5,830 bases of DNA from Nitrosopumilaceae archaeon (GTDB lineage: Archaea; Thermoproteota; Nitrososphaeria; Nitrososphaerales; Nitrosopumilaceae). The position numbers were made by a program, and so were the translations under genes. A model generated the notes under the pieces. The model worked only from the letters and a program-made list of their open reading frames with translations. It searched no databases and had not been told where the DNA came from. The stretch lies in NCBI GenBank assembly GCA_020027255.1, contig JAHRAP010000002.1, positions 1 through 5,830 on the forward strand, read 5' to 3'. Shown piece by piece: positions 1 through 5,367 of the stretch (position 1 is the first letter of the stretch; each line of letters begins with the position of its first letter).

Positions 1-2
1 TT

Positions 3-296
3 ATGAATTTAATAAATCTAGCAGATATCTCAAAAATTTATCGAAATTCATATGCTCGAATTATGAACTATACTAAGAAAAATAACACTATTTATGCCAC
101 AGATTCAGTTTGTACTCATGCGGACGCTGATCTATCTACCGGAATTCTTAATTCAGAAGGCATAAGATGCCCTCTCCATTTGTCTGTTTTTAATCTTGAT
201 AGTGGTATGCCGCAAAACCCTCCAGCAGAAACAAAGTTACAAACATATAATGTTAAAATAGAACATAATGTAGTTTATGTAGATATCGAAAATTGA
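3..296 (+). CDS. Rieske [2Fe-2S] ferredoxin of the suf operon (5' end possibly cut)
   Basis: This is a small soluble Rieske-type [2Fe-2S] protein, 97 residues as visible. The two cluster-binding boxes are clear: C37-T-H39 and C56-P-L-H59, separated by 16 residues. A Gly-rich LSTG segment follows box 1, and VFNLDSG follows box 2, as in ferredoxins of ring-hydroxylating dioxygenases and in stand-alone Rieske ferredoxins. The C-terminus, with a YNV...VVYVDI strand pattern, is typical of the fold. There is no transmembrane anchor, so it is cytoplasmic and not a bc1/b6f Rieske subunit. The stop overlaps the sufS start by 4 bases, so the two are almost certainly co-transcribed. Rieske ferredoxins also occur inside suf operons of some actinobacteria. 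Electron delivery to cluster assembly is a reasonable inference but is not shown here. The ATG lies 2 bases from the window edge, so the true start could be further upstream. Confidence 0.9.
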   Translation: MNLINLADISKIYRNSYARIMNYTKKNNTIYATDSVCTHADADLSTGILNSEGIRCPLHLSVFNLDSGMPQNPPAETKLQTYNVKIEHNVVYVDIEN

Positions 297-1537
297 AAAC
301 ACAAACTACATCCATTGATTATATTAGAAAAGACTTCCCAATTTTAAATCGTTGCGTGTATGATGACAAACAATTGATATATCTTGATAATGCTTCCACT
401 ACTCAAAAACCTATTCAAGTGATAAATGCAATTAACAATTTTTATCGTAATTATAATTCTAACATTCATAGATCTGTATACAGTATCGCAAATGAAGCAA
501 CTGCCGCATATGAAAATACACGTAGTAAAATAGCTAAATTTTTAAATATACGTAATGCAAAAGAAATAATTTTTGTACGTGGTACTACTGAAGCTATAAA
601 TTTAGTAGCATATTCATGGGGACGTAATAACATAGCAAAAGACGATGTAATTGTTACCACTGAATATGAGCATCATAGCAATATAGTCCCTTGGCAATTA
701 CTAGTTAAAGAGAAACAAGCTAAACTCAAATATATAGAAATAAATGAAAATGGTGAACTGCGCTTAGACCAATTAGATGATTATCTTGAATATGGAAATG
801 TTAAGTTGGTAACTTTTAGCCAAATGTCTAATGTGTTGGGAACTATCACAGATTCTACTAAAATTATATCTAAATGTAAAAAATATAATGTAAAAACATT
901 AATTGATGGCGCGCAATCTGCGCCTCATATGAAAGTAAATATTGATGATATTGGTTGTGATTTTTTTGCGTGTTCTGCACATAAGATGTTGGGGCCTACT
1001 GGAGTAGGAATTTTATGGGCACCAAAAAATGTTATGGAGCATATGGTTCCATTTCATGGAGGTGGTGATATGATTAAAGAAGTACATAAATATGAAACAA
1101 CATGGAATGATTTACCATATAAATTTGAAGCTGGCACTCCTAATATTGCAGACGTTATAGGATTTTCAACTGCTATTGATTATATAAATGATATTGGTAT
1201 TGATACCATACGTAATCACGAAGAAGATTTAAGAAACTATGCATTATCTAAATTAGACAACATTAAAAATATTGTTATTTATGGTAATAAAGATTCTGCC
1301 AAATCTGGCGGTATTATATCATTCAATTTTGCAGATATACATCCACATGATTTGGCAACTATATTGGATGAAGATGGAATAGCTATTAGATCTGGTCACC
1401 ATTGTGCTCAAGTTTTAATGGAAAAGCTTGATGTGCCAGCTACATCACGCATCAGCTTTTATATCTATAACACAAAAAATGAAATAGATAAATTAGTAAT
1501 TTCTCTTGAAAAAGCAGCTAGGTTGTTTAAATTATGA
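293..1537 (+). CDS. sufS: Cysteine desulfurase SufS (class II, PLP-dependent)
   Basis: It converts L-cysteine to L-alanine and leaves a persulfide on an active-site cysteine, supplying sulfur for Fe-S cluster assembly in the cytoplasm. The 414 residues match the usual SufS length. Visible landmarks in order are DFPIL near residue 14, YLDNASTTQKP near 30-40, RGTTEAINLVA in the cofactor-binding region, H127-H128-S-N-I-V-P-W, the Schiff-base lysine K231 in SAHKMLGPTG, and the persulfide cysteine C371 in RSGHHCAQ. The RxGHHCAQ context marks the SufS/CsdA group, not IscS/NifS. The start is a TTG overlapping the Rieske stop (TTGA). No ATG lies in frame between the upstream stop at 266-268 and the conserved N-terminal region, so TTG is the only common start codon that gives a full-length N-terminus. 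The sufU gene follows with a 4-base overlap, so SufU is the expected sulfur acceptor. Confidence 0.96.
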   Translation: MKTQTTSIDYIRKDFPILNRCVYDDKQLIYLDNASTTQKPIQVINAINNFYRNYNSNIHRSVYSIANEATAAYENTRSKIAKFLNIRNAKEIIFVRGTTEAINLVAYSWGRNNIAKDDVIVTTEYEHHSNIVPWQLLVKEKQAKLKYIEINENGELRLDQLDDYLEYGNVKLVTFSQMSNVLGTITDSTKIISKCKKYNVKTLIDGAQSAPHMKVNIDDIGCDFFACSAHKMLGPTGVGILWAPKNVMEHMVPFHGGGDMIKEVHKYETTWNDLPYKFEAGTPNIADVIGFSTAIDYINDIGIDTIRNHEEDLRNYALSKLDNIKNIVIYGNKDSAKSGGIISFNFADIHPHDLATILDEDGIAIRSGHHCAQVLMEKLDVPATSRISFYIYNTKNEIDKLVISLEKAARLFKL

Positions 1538-1995
1538 GCAATAGTGATATTTACCATGAAATGATAATAGATTATTCTCGCAATCCAATTAACTTTGGCA
1601 CTATAGTTAAACCGGATATATTCATGCATGATAGCAATCCATTATGTGGTGATAGCATTGATCTTTACATGAATGTTGATGATGATGTGCACTCGATATC
1701 TGAAATTAAATTCAACGGAAAAGGTTGCGCAATTTGTATTGCGTGCACATCTGTATTGACAGAAATAACTAAAGGGAAAAAAATTGATGATGTGATCAAA
1801 ATAAATAAAACTGACATTTTGTCTGAACTAGGTTTGCAAAAATTGAATCCTGTCAGAATAAAATGTGCATTATTATCACTGAAAATTTTGAAATTTAGTA
1901 TTTATTCATATCTGAGTGATAAAATAAAGAAGATCGATGACACTAGAAAAACTGAACTGTTTAAACTGAAAGATGATGCGACAAATCTTTATTAA
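1534..1995 (+). CDS. sufU: SufU/IscU-like Fe-S assembly protein
   Basis: This is a 153-residue member of the IscU/NifU N-terminal family, acting as sulfur acceptor or cluster scaffold next to SufS. The conserved metal and sulfur ligands are present: C38 and D40 in NPLCGD, C65 in GKGCAI, and C111 in VRIKCALLSLK. These four correspond to the zinc ligands known in Bacillus subtilis SufU. About 46 residues separate C65 and C111. That is nearer the IscU spacing and lacks the full extra insert of Bacillus SufU. Two further cysteines, C68 and C71, sit where the family normally has serines. The C-terminal tail of about 30 residues is charged and Lys/Asp-rich. Translation is coupled to sufS by an ATGA overlap. 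It is the last gene of the operon on this strand. The choice between a SufU-type sulfurtransferase and an IscU-type scaffold cannot be made from sequence alone. Confidence 0.93.
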   Translation: MSNSDIYHEMIIDYSRNPINFGTIVKPDIFMHDSNPLCGDSIDLYMNVDDDVHSISEIKFNGKGCAICIACTSVLTEITKGKKIDDVIKINKTDILSELGLQKLNPVRIKCALLSLKILKFSIYSYLSDKIKKIDDTRKTELFKLKDDATNLY

Positions 1996-2025
1996 TGTAT
2001 GACAAAATATTTTAGAACTTAAATA

Positions 2026-3240
2026 TTAAATATTTAATGTTTTTTTATATCTTTGAGCTGCATTTTCCAGAGATTCTATCATTGGTAACTTTTTTCCAGT
2101 TAAATATAAAATCAGTGCTCCGCCCGCTGTACTGATATGATTAATTTTGTTAGTTAAACCGTATTTTTTTAATGCATAATTTAAATGACCTCCACTCACT
2201 ATGCTTGTTGTCATTGATCTAGCTATTGCGTTTAAAATTGATCTAGTACCCATACTAAAATTCTTACATTCGAAGAAACCAGCAGGCCCACTCATAAACA
2301 CTGTGCCTGCACTTGAAATTATTTTATTATAATATTCTATTGTTTTAGGTCCTAAATCATTTATTTCATCGCATTTATTTAGATCTCTGACATCCACATC
2401 TACCCTATCTCCATCTTTATTAATTGCTACGTCTACAGGAGTAGAAAACACATCTGGATATGTACCTATCAAAGAATGAGCTTTGGCCACTACTTCCTCT
2501 TCTTGTTTTATTCCTAGCGGTGATTTTATTCTGCCTTGAGCCCTCATGAATACATTGCCTATGATGCCAGTTAACAAAACATGATCCGCACGTCCGTTAT
2601 CGATCAATAATTTTATTGCTTCTAATCTATCTGTTACTTTGGATCCGCCCAGTACAACAACATGCGGTGCTTTAGCAACAGTTATTATTTTATTCAAATT
2701 TTTTATCTCACGTTCTACTATTTTTCCAGCACACGACGGTAAAATATTTGAAAAACCTACAATTGATGGATGTGATCTATGTGCGCTTGGAAATGAATCT
2801 AATACACATATATCAAATAAATTAGCTAGCCTCTGAACCATTATTGTTTTTGATGCATCATTGGGTGAAAATTCATAATTTTCTTCAGCACACAATCTGA
2901 GATTGTCTAAAAGGACTATATCTCCTTTTCTCATATTTTTTATTGTATTTGATGCTAGAGTCCCTATAACATCTTCCACATATTGTATTTTTTTACCTAA
3001 AATCTTTTCGAGCACCGCTGCATGTTTTTCCATGCCTGTATAATCTTTATTTCCAACTCTTCCTTGATGAGATGCCACGACTATCTTTGCATCCGTTAGT
3101 GCGTTTATAGTCTCTGTAGCTTCTTCTATTCGTTTCGTGCCAGAAATTTCCATGGTTATAGGATCTATTGGACAATTCATATCTACTCTTAAAAATGCAA
3201 CTTTGTCTTTTACATTAAAATCGTCAATAGTTAACATCAT
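2026..3240 (-). CDS. pgk: Phosphoglycerate kinase, archaeal type
   Basis: It catalyses the reversible transfer of phosphate between 1,3-bisphosphoglycerate and ADP in the cytoplasm, and in an autotrophic archaeon would mainly serve gluconeogenesis. The 404 residues match the family length. Landmarks are RVDMNCP (18-24), SHQGR (57-61), the basic-patch segment LDNLR (111-115), DSFPSAHRSHPS (148-159), GGSKV with K201, LTGIIGN (223-229), DLGPKT (295-300), GPAGFFE (318-324), SGGH (349-352) and HISTAGGA (368-375). AHR-HPS and SGGH, instead of the bacterial GGGDT form, point to the archaeal branch. The protein begins Met-Met, so translation could start at 3240 or 3237. No Shine-Dalgarno sequence is visible, and a short or leaderless transcript is likely. 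It is convergent with sufU (30-base gap) and divergent from the PAP2 gene. Confidence 0.96.
   Translation of the reverse strand: MMLTIDDFNVKDKVAFLRVDMNCPIDPITMEISGTKRIEEATETINALTDAKIVVASHQGRVGNKDYTGMEKHAAVLEKILGKKIQYVEDVIGTLASNTIKNMRKGDIVLLDNLRLCAEENYEFSPNDASKTIMVQRLANLFDICVLDSFPSAHRSHPSIVGFSNILPSCAGKIVEREIKNLNKIITVAKAPHVVVLGGSKVTDRLEAIKLLIDNGRADHVLLTGIIGNVFMRAQGRIKSPLGIKQEEEVVAKAHSLIGTYPDVFSTPVDVAINKDGDRVDVDVRDLNKCDEINDLGPKTIEYYNKIISSAGTVFMSGPAGFFECKNFSMGTRSILNAIARSMTTSIVSGGHLNYALKKYGLTNKINHISTAGGALILYLTGKKLPMIESLENAAQRYKKTLNI
2039..2047 (+). terminator. Possible T-tract terminator of the suf operon
   Basis: A run of seven T (2040-2046) on the plus strand begins about 45 bases after the sufU stop, inside the 3' end of the convergent pgk gene. 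Archaeal RNA polymerase commonly terminates at T-rich tracts without a hairpin, so this is the best visible stop for the suf transcript. No stem-loop precedes it. Confidence 0.3.
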
Positions 3241-3250
3241 TAATATCTAC

Positions 3251-3264
3251 TTTTTTATAATAAA
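3251..3264 (-). promoter_or_regulatory. Candidate TATA element for pgk
   Basis: Read on the minus strand, 3264 to 3251 gives TTTATTATAAAAAA, an A/T box centred about 20-24 bases before the two possible ATG starts. That spacing fits leaderless or near-leaderless archaeal transcription. In such AT-rich DNA a chance match is easy, so this is tentative. Confidence 0.25.
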
Positions 3265-3275
3265 GTTATTTTTGG

Positions 3276-3305
3276 TTATAAATCAACTGCAACATATTTT
3301 TAAAT
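3276..3305 (+). promoter_or_regulatory. Candidate TATA elements for the PAP2 phosphatase gene
   Basis: There are two candidates. TTTTTAAAT (3297-3305) is centred about 25 bases before the ATG at 3326, which would give a leaderless mRNA. TTATAAAT (3276-3283) would give a leader of about 20 bases. The 85-base gap to pgk must hold both divergent promoters. No other operator-like repeat is evident. Confidence 0.35.
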
Positions 3306-3325
3306 TTTAGTCGTAATCAAAGTTC

Positions 3326-3964
3326 ATGATATTAAATATTTTGCATAAACTATTTGTGTTGTTAATTTCATTTTCCGTTATCACAATTCTAGTACATTAT
3401 GATATTGTAACAGTAATAGATGTTGACACACTGTATTTCTTCCAAACACTCTCTGGTGTTCTAATATATGATAATATCATGTGGTTATCTACAGAACTCA
3501 GTGGGATATTTTCATGCGTGGTTTTTAGTGTAGGTTTAACAATTCCACGCAAAACCAGACGAATAGGCCTGATATCGCTATTATCTGTTTTGATTTCAAC
3601 TATTGTTTGTGGTTATATATCTTATTTAATTGATCGAGACACTCCTGATATTCCATTTTTAGGATCTGCTATGGTGTTAGAAATTGAAAATGATACAAGG
3701 ATATTAGGTAATGAAGGCTCTTATCCATCTGGACACATAGCTAGGATTACCGTTATTGTAGCCACTCTTATTAATCAAACCCATAAAAAATATATGCATT
3801 TTTTGTGGTTTTTGCCATTTATGTCATCGTTAAGTAGACTCTACATGTTGCAACATCATCCTACTGATATTATTGCTGGTATTGTTATTGGACTTCTCAT
3901 CGAATTAGTCATGTCGTATAAACTACAAAAAATTATTGAAAAACAATCTGAACATGAGACATAA
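3326..3964 (+). CDS. PAP2-type (type 2 phosphatidic acid phosphatase) membrane protein
   Basis: This is a 212-residue integral membrane protein of the PAP2/acid phosphatase superfamily, whose members hydrolyse phosphate from lipid phosphates such as phosphatidic acid or polyprenyl diphosphates. The second and third catalytic motifs are intact: PSGH at 134-137, and SRLYMLQHHPTD at 170-181, fitting SR-x5-H-x3-D with H177 as the expected nucleophile and D181. The first motif (K-x6-RP) is degenerate: R104 is present in DRDTP, the lysine position is Y97, and Pro is displaced to 107. Hydrophobic stretches near residues 7-25, 57-72, 80-102, 139-150, 155-169 and 182-197 suggest about six membrane passes. 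The tail is short and charged. The PAC2 gene follows on the same strand after 52 bases and probably has its own promoter. The substrate is unknown, and a polyprenyl (dolichyl-type) phosphate is only a guess. Confidence 0.85.
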   Translation: MILNILHKLFVLLISFSVITILVHYDIVTVIDVDTLYFFQTLSGVLIYDNIMWLSTELSGIFSCVVFSVGLTIPRKTRRIGLISLLSVLISTIVCGYISYLIDRDTPDIPFLGSAMVLEIENDTRILGNEGSYPSGHIARITVIVATLINQTHKKYMHFLWFLPFMSSLSRLYMLQHHPTDIIAGIVIGLLIELVMSYKLQKIIEKQSEHET

Positions 3965-3984
3965 AACCACTTTGATTTGTATGG

Positions 3985-3992
3985 TTAATATT
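3985..3992 (+). promoter_or_regulatory. Candidate TATA element for the PAC2 gene
   Basis: TTAATATT is centred about 28 bases before the ATG at 4017, in the 52-base gap after the PAP2 gene. The spacing suits an archaeal promoter giving a leaderless or nearly leaderless mRNA, and no Shine-Dalgarno sequence precedes the ATG. It suggests transcription at least partly independent of the PAP2 gene. Confidence 0.4.
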
Positions 3993-4016
3993 GTTTGTCA
4001 TTCTTTCTAAAACCAT

Positions 4017-4802
4017 ATGTTTCAAGATAATCAAAAAATCGCAATAGAAATGTCATTTTTACCTAAATTGAAAAATGCGAGACTGGTTTGTGGTTTGCCT
4101 GGCAGTGGATATGTAGGCAAGCTTGCTGTAGACTATCTTATCGATAAACTTCATGCATCAAAATTTGCAGATATTTATTCATCATCTTTTCCGCCACAAG
4201 TATCTATACAACAAGACGGTACTGTAGATCTAATAAAAAATTCATTATATTTTTGTAAAAATAATAACCATGATTTTATTTTTCTTACAGGTGATGCTCA
4301 ACCAGTATCTGCACACGGTGAATATATTTTAGCAGATAAAATTCTTAATATGTGTAAAAAATTAAGTATAGATTCAATTTATACTCTTGCAGCATATATC
4401 ACTGGTAAATTTGTCAAACAACCTAAAGTATTTGGTACATGCACACAATTGAAAGCTATTGAAATTTTTTCCAATTATGGAATCTCGAGAATGAATAAAG
4501 GTAGTATCACTGGAATGAATGGAGTTATTATAGGGATCGCAAAAAAGAATCAGATGTCTGGAACATGTCTATTAGGTGAAACTTCTGGATATGTTGTAGA
4601 TGCTTTAGCTTCAAAAGCTTTACTAGAAGTATTATGTAATATGTTAAATATTGACTTAGATATGTCTGATCTTAAAAAAAGAGCTATAGATACCGAAAAA
4701 ATAATTAAAACTATAGAATCTCAAATATCTCAAGTTTCGCAAGATCAACAACAATCCATTTCAATGAGATCTGGAGAAAAAAACTTAGACTATATCAGCT
4801 AA
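4017..4802 (+). CDS. PAC2-family protein (proteasome assembly chaperone homologue)
   Basis: This is a 261-residue protein of the PAC2 family, the group that includes archaeal PbaA/PbaB and eukaryotic proteasome assembly chaperones 1 and 2. Recognisable segments are GLPGSGYVGK (26-35) followed by AVDYLI, the SSSFPPQVSI region (55-64), TGDAQP (91-96), and NGVIIGIAKK followed by GTCLLGETSGY in the second half. The C-terminal part, from about residue 215 on, is polar with a likely helical or coiled stretch rich in Lys, Glu and Gln, ending DYIS. PbaB-type proteins dock on the proteasome through a C-terminal HbYX motif. Here the tyrosine is third from the end, so the motif is similar but shifted by one residue. 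The protein is cytoplasmic, with no signal peptide or membrane segment. Family membership is secure; a role in 20S assembly is inferred. An internal Met at residue 12 is a less likely start. Confidence 0.9.
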   Translation: MFQDNQKIAIEMSFLPKLKNARLVCGLPGSGYVGKLAVDYLIDKLHASKFADIYSSSFPPQVSIQQDGTVDLIKNSLYFCKNNNHDFIFLTGDAQPVSAHGEYILADKILNMCKKLSIDSIYTLAAYITGKFVKQPKVFGTCTQLKAIEIFSNYGISRMNKGSITGMNGVIIGIAKKNQMSGTCLLGETSGYVVDALASKALLEVLCNMLNIDLDMSDLKKRAIDTEKIIKTIESQISQVSQDQQQSISMRSGEKNLDYIS

Positions 4803-4811
4803 TAAAATAAT

Positions 4812-4834
4812 AAAAAATAATAATGATATAAAAA
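4812..4834 (-). terminator. Possible T-tract terminator of the SSB gene
   Basis: On the minus strand, runs of five T (4834-4830) and six T (4817-4812) follow the SSB stop by about 25-45 bases, within a gap that is almost pure A/T. This fits archaeal T-tract termination on the minus strand. The plus strand here is A-rich and offers no comparable stop for the PAC2 transcript. Confidence 0.35.
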
Positions 4835-4839
4835 TGATT

Positions 4840-4856
4840 TAATTATAATATAATTA
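4840..4856. repeat. Short A/T inverted repeat between convergent genes
   Basis: TAATTATA and TATAATTA are perfect inverted copies around a single central A. The repeat lies in the 57-base gap between the PAC2 and SSB stop codons. With only A/T pairs it would make a weak hairpin, and chance is a fair explanation given the base composition. It may add to termination from either side. Confidence 0.35.
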
Positions 4857-4859
4857 CAA

Positions 4860-5156
4860 TCAATTCATAACATCAAGCTTGCCATATTTTCCTTTTGTTA
4901 AAGATACCTCGCCCTTAAATGTGTTTGTATACCCATTTGTGATTTTGATTTTTACTCCGTCTTTCACTTTTGTTATATCATCTCCCCATAAAGTGAGTTT
5001 TATTTCTCCGCCAGCTCCGTCTATCAAATATGCATCACACACATCTATTGTGCCGCCCATTTTTTTATTAACAGTTCTGGGCTCACCTTTTCTTTCTATT
5101 GTTCCTTCTATATCTATTCCATTTCTCATATTTTTTGCATCTTCAGCTGTTACCAT
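4860..5156 (-). CDS. Single-stranded DNA-binding protein, minimal OB fold (SSB/RPA-like)
   Basis: This is a 98-residue OB-fold protein that closely resembles the DNA-binding domain of the Sulfolobus-type SSB, the group related to human SOSS-B1. The IEGTIERKGEPRTV strand, the DAYLIDGAGGEIKLTLWGDD core and the ITNGYTNTFKGEVSLTKGKYGKL segment align well with it. The aromatic residues known to stack on DNA bases in Sulfolobus SSB (W56, W75, F79) correspond to W57, Y76 and F80. The protein stops right after the OB fold and lacks the flexible Gly/Arg- and acid-rich tail of the Sulfolobus protein. It probably binds ssDNA in replication or repair; RNA binding is also possible. The ATG at 5156 is the only good start, because an ATG at 5170 is out of frame. 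It is convergent with the PAC2 gene and divergent from the tRNA gene. Confidence 0.85.
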   Translation of the reverse strand: MVTAEDAKNMRNGIDIEGTIERKGEPRTVNKKMGGTIDVCDAYLIDGAGGEIKLTLWGDDITKVKDGVKIKITNGYTNTFKGEVSLTKGKYGKLDVMN

Positions 5157-5185
5157 ATTGTACTCTTCATAAACTAGGATACTAC

Positions 5186-5197
5186 TTTTTTAAAAAT
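5186..5197 (-). promoter_or_regulatory. Candidate TATA element for the SSB gene
   Basis: The minus strand reads ATTTTTAAAAAA here, centred about 35 bases before the SSB ATG, which would leave a leader of about 10 bases. It lies in the 95-base gap shared with the divergent tRNA promoter. This assignment rests only on composition and spacing. Confidence 0.35.
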
Positions 5198-5221
5198 GTT
5201 GGGTTTTCCATCTTTGTCAAA

Positions 5222-5229
5222 TTATATAT
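5222..5229 (+). promoter_or_regulatory. TATA box of tRNA-Leu
   Basis: TTATATAT is centred about 26 bases before the first base of the tRNA, the spacing expected for an archaeal TBP/TFB promoter starting at or very near the mature 5' end. Confidence 0.6.
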
Positions 5230-5251
5230 TAGTTAAACTTTTCATCAATTT

Positions 5252-5348
5252 GCAGGAGTATCGAAGATAGGCCAACCGAGAAGGACTCAAGTTCTTATGT
5301 GAAATCCTTTCTCTCAGGAGTTCATGGGTTCAAATCCCATCTCCTGCA
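5252..5348 (+). tRNA. tRNA-Leu (anticodon CAA) with a 12-nt intron
   Basis: This is a class II tRNA that decodes UUG leucine codons. The acceptor arms GCAGGAG (5252-5258) and CTCCTGC (5341-5347) pair perfectly, with discriminator A73 at 5348. The D stem is TCG/CGA (5261-5263, 5277-5279), with GG in its loop at 5270-5271. The T arm is ATGGG/CCCAT (5324-5328, 5336-5340) with loop TTCAAAT. The long variable arm contains a CTC/GAG stem (5311-5313, 5318-5320), as expected for Leu. Anticodon stem AAGGA (5281-5285) pairs perfectly with TCCTT (5305-5309) only if bases 5292-5303 are removed. The loop is then C-T-CAA-G-A, with anticodon CAA at 5288-5290. The mature length is 85 nt, normal for tRNA-Leu. 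The 3' CCA is not encoded. The gene runs head-on towards hemB, 19 bases away. Confidence 0.93.
5292..5303 (+). other. tRNA intron (12 nt, canonical position 37/38)
   Basis: Bases 5292-5303 interrupt the anticodon loop just after G37 and before A38, the commonest archaeal tRNA intron site. A bulge-helix-bulge can be drawn. The 5' bulge is A36-G37|U and the 3' bulge is A-A|A38. Between them a four-pair helix joins 32-35 to 5298-5301 (C-G, U-U mismatch, C-G, A-U), with a tiny inner loop. It would be cut by the archaeal splicing endonuclease. The exact cut points are inferred from pairing. Confidence 0.8.
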
Positions 5349-5363
5349 TCAAAATTTATTTGA
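5349..5363. terminator. Small hairpin between tRNA-Leu and hemB
   Basis: TCAAA (5349-5353) and TTTGA (5359-5363) can pair around a 5-base loop. They lie immediately after the tRNA and just before the hemB stop codon on the opposite strand. The 19-base gap is all the space available for ending both transcripts. The hairpin is weak and has no long T run, so termination is a guess. Confidence 0.2.
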
Positions 5364-5367
5364 AATA

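Noticed and set aside
466..660. Minus-strand open frame inside sufS
   Set aside because: It lies fully within a strongly conserved sufS region, has no promoter or family features, and is a chance frame.
2639..2836. Plus-strand open frame inside pgk
   Set aside because: It is antisense to conserved phosphoglycerate kinase motifs and has no independent support.
4801..4860. AT-only stretch as a replication origin or protein-binding array
   Set aside because: Only three G/C bases occur in 60, but there are no repeated origin-box-like motifs. It lies between two convergent stop codons, where termination is the simpler reading.
4879..5172. Plus-strand open frame opposite the SSB gene (97 codons, Pro/Phe/Ser-rich)
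   Set aside because: It is the antisense of a clearly recognisable OB-fold protein. Its composition is what reverse translation of Lys/Gly/Asp-rich sequence gives, and it matches no family.
5281..5296. Intron-less folding of the tRNA, with AAGGAC pairing to GTTCTT
   Set aside because: It leaves only a 4-base loop (or an imperfect stem with a 7-base loop), and leaves a variable region far longer than any Leu tRNA. Removing 12 bases restores a perfect stem and normal length.
5252..5348. tRNA-Ser instead of tRNA-Leu
   Set aside because: The long variable arm fits both, but anticodon CAA, discriminator A73 and the short 3-bp variable stem fit Leu. Ser would need an NGA or GCU anticodon and usually G73.
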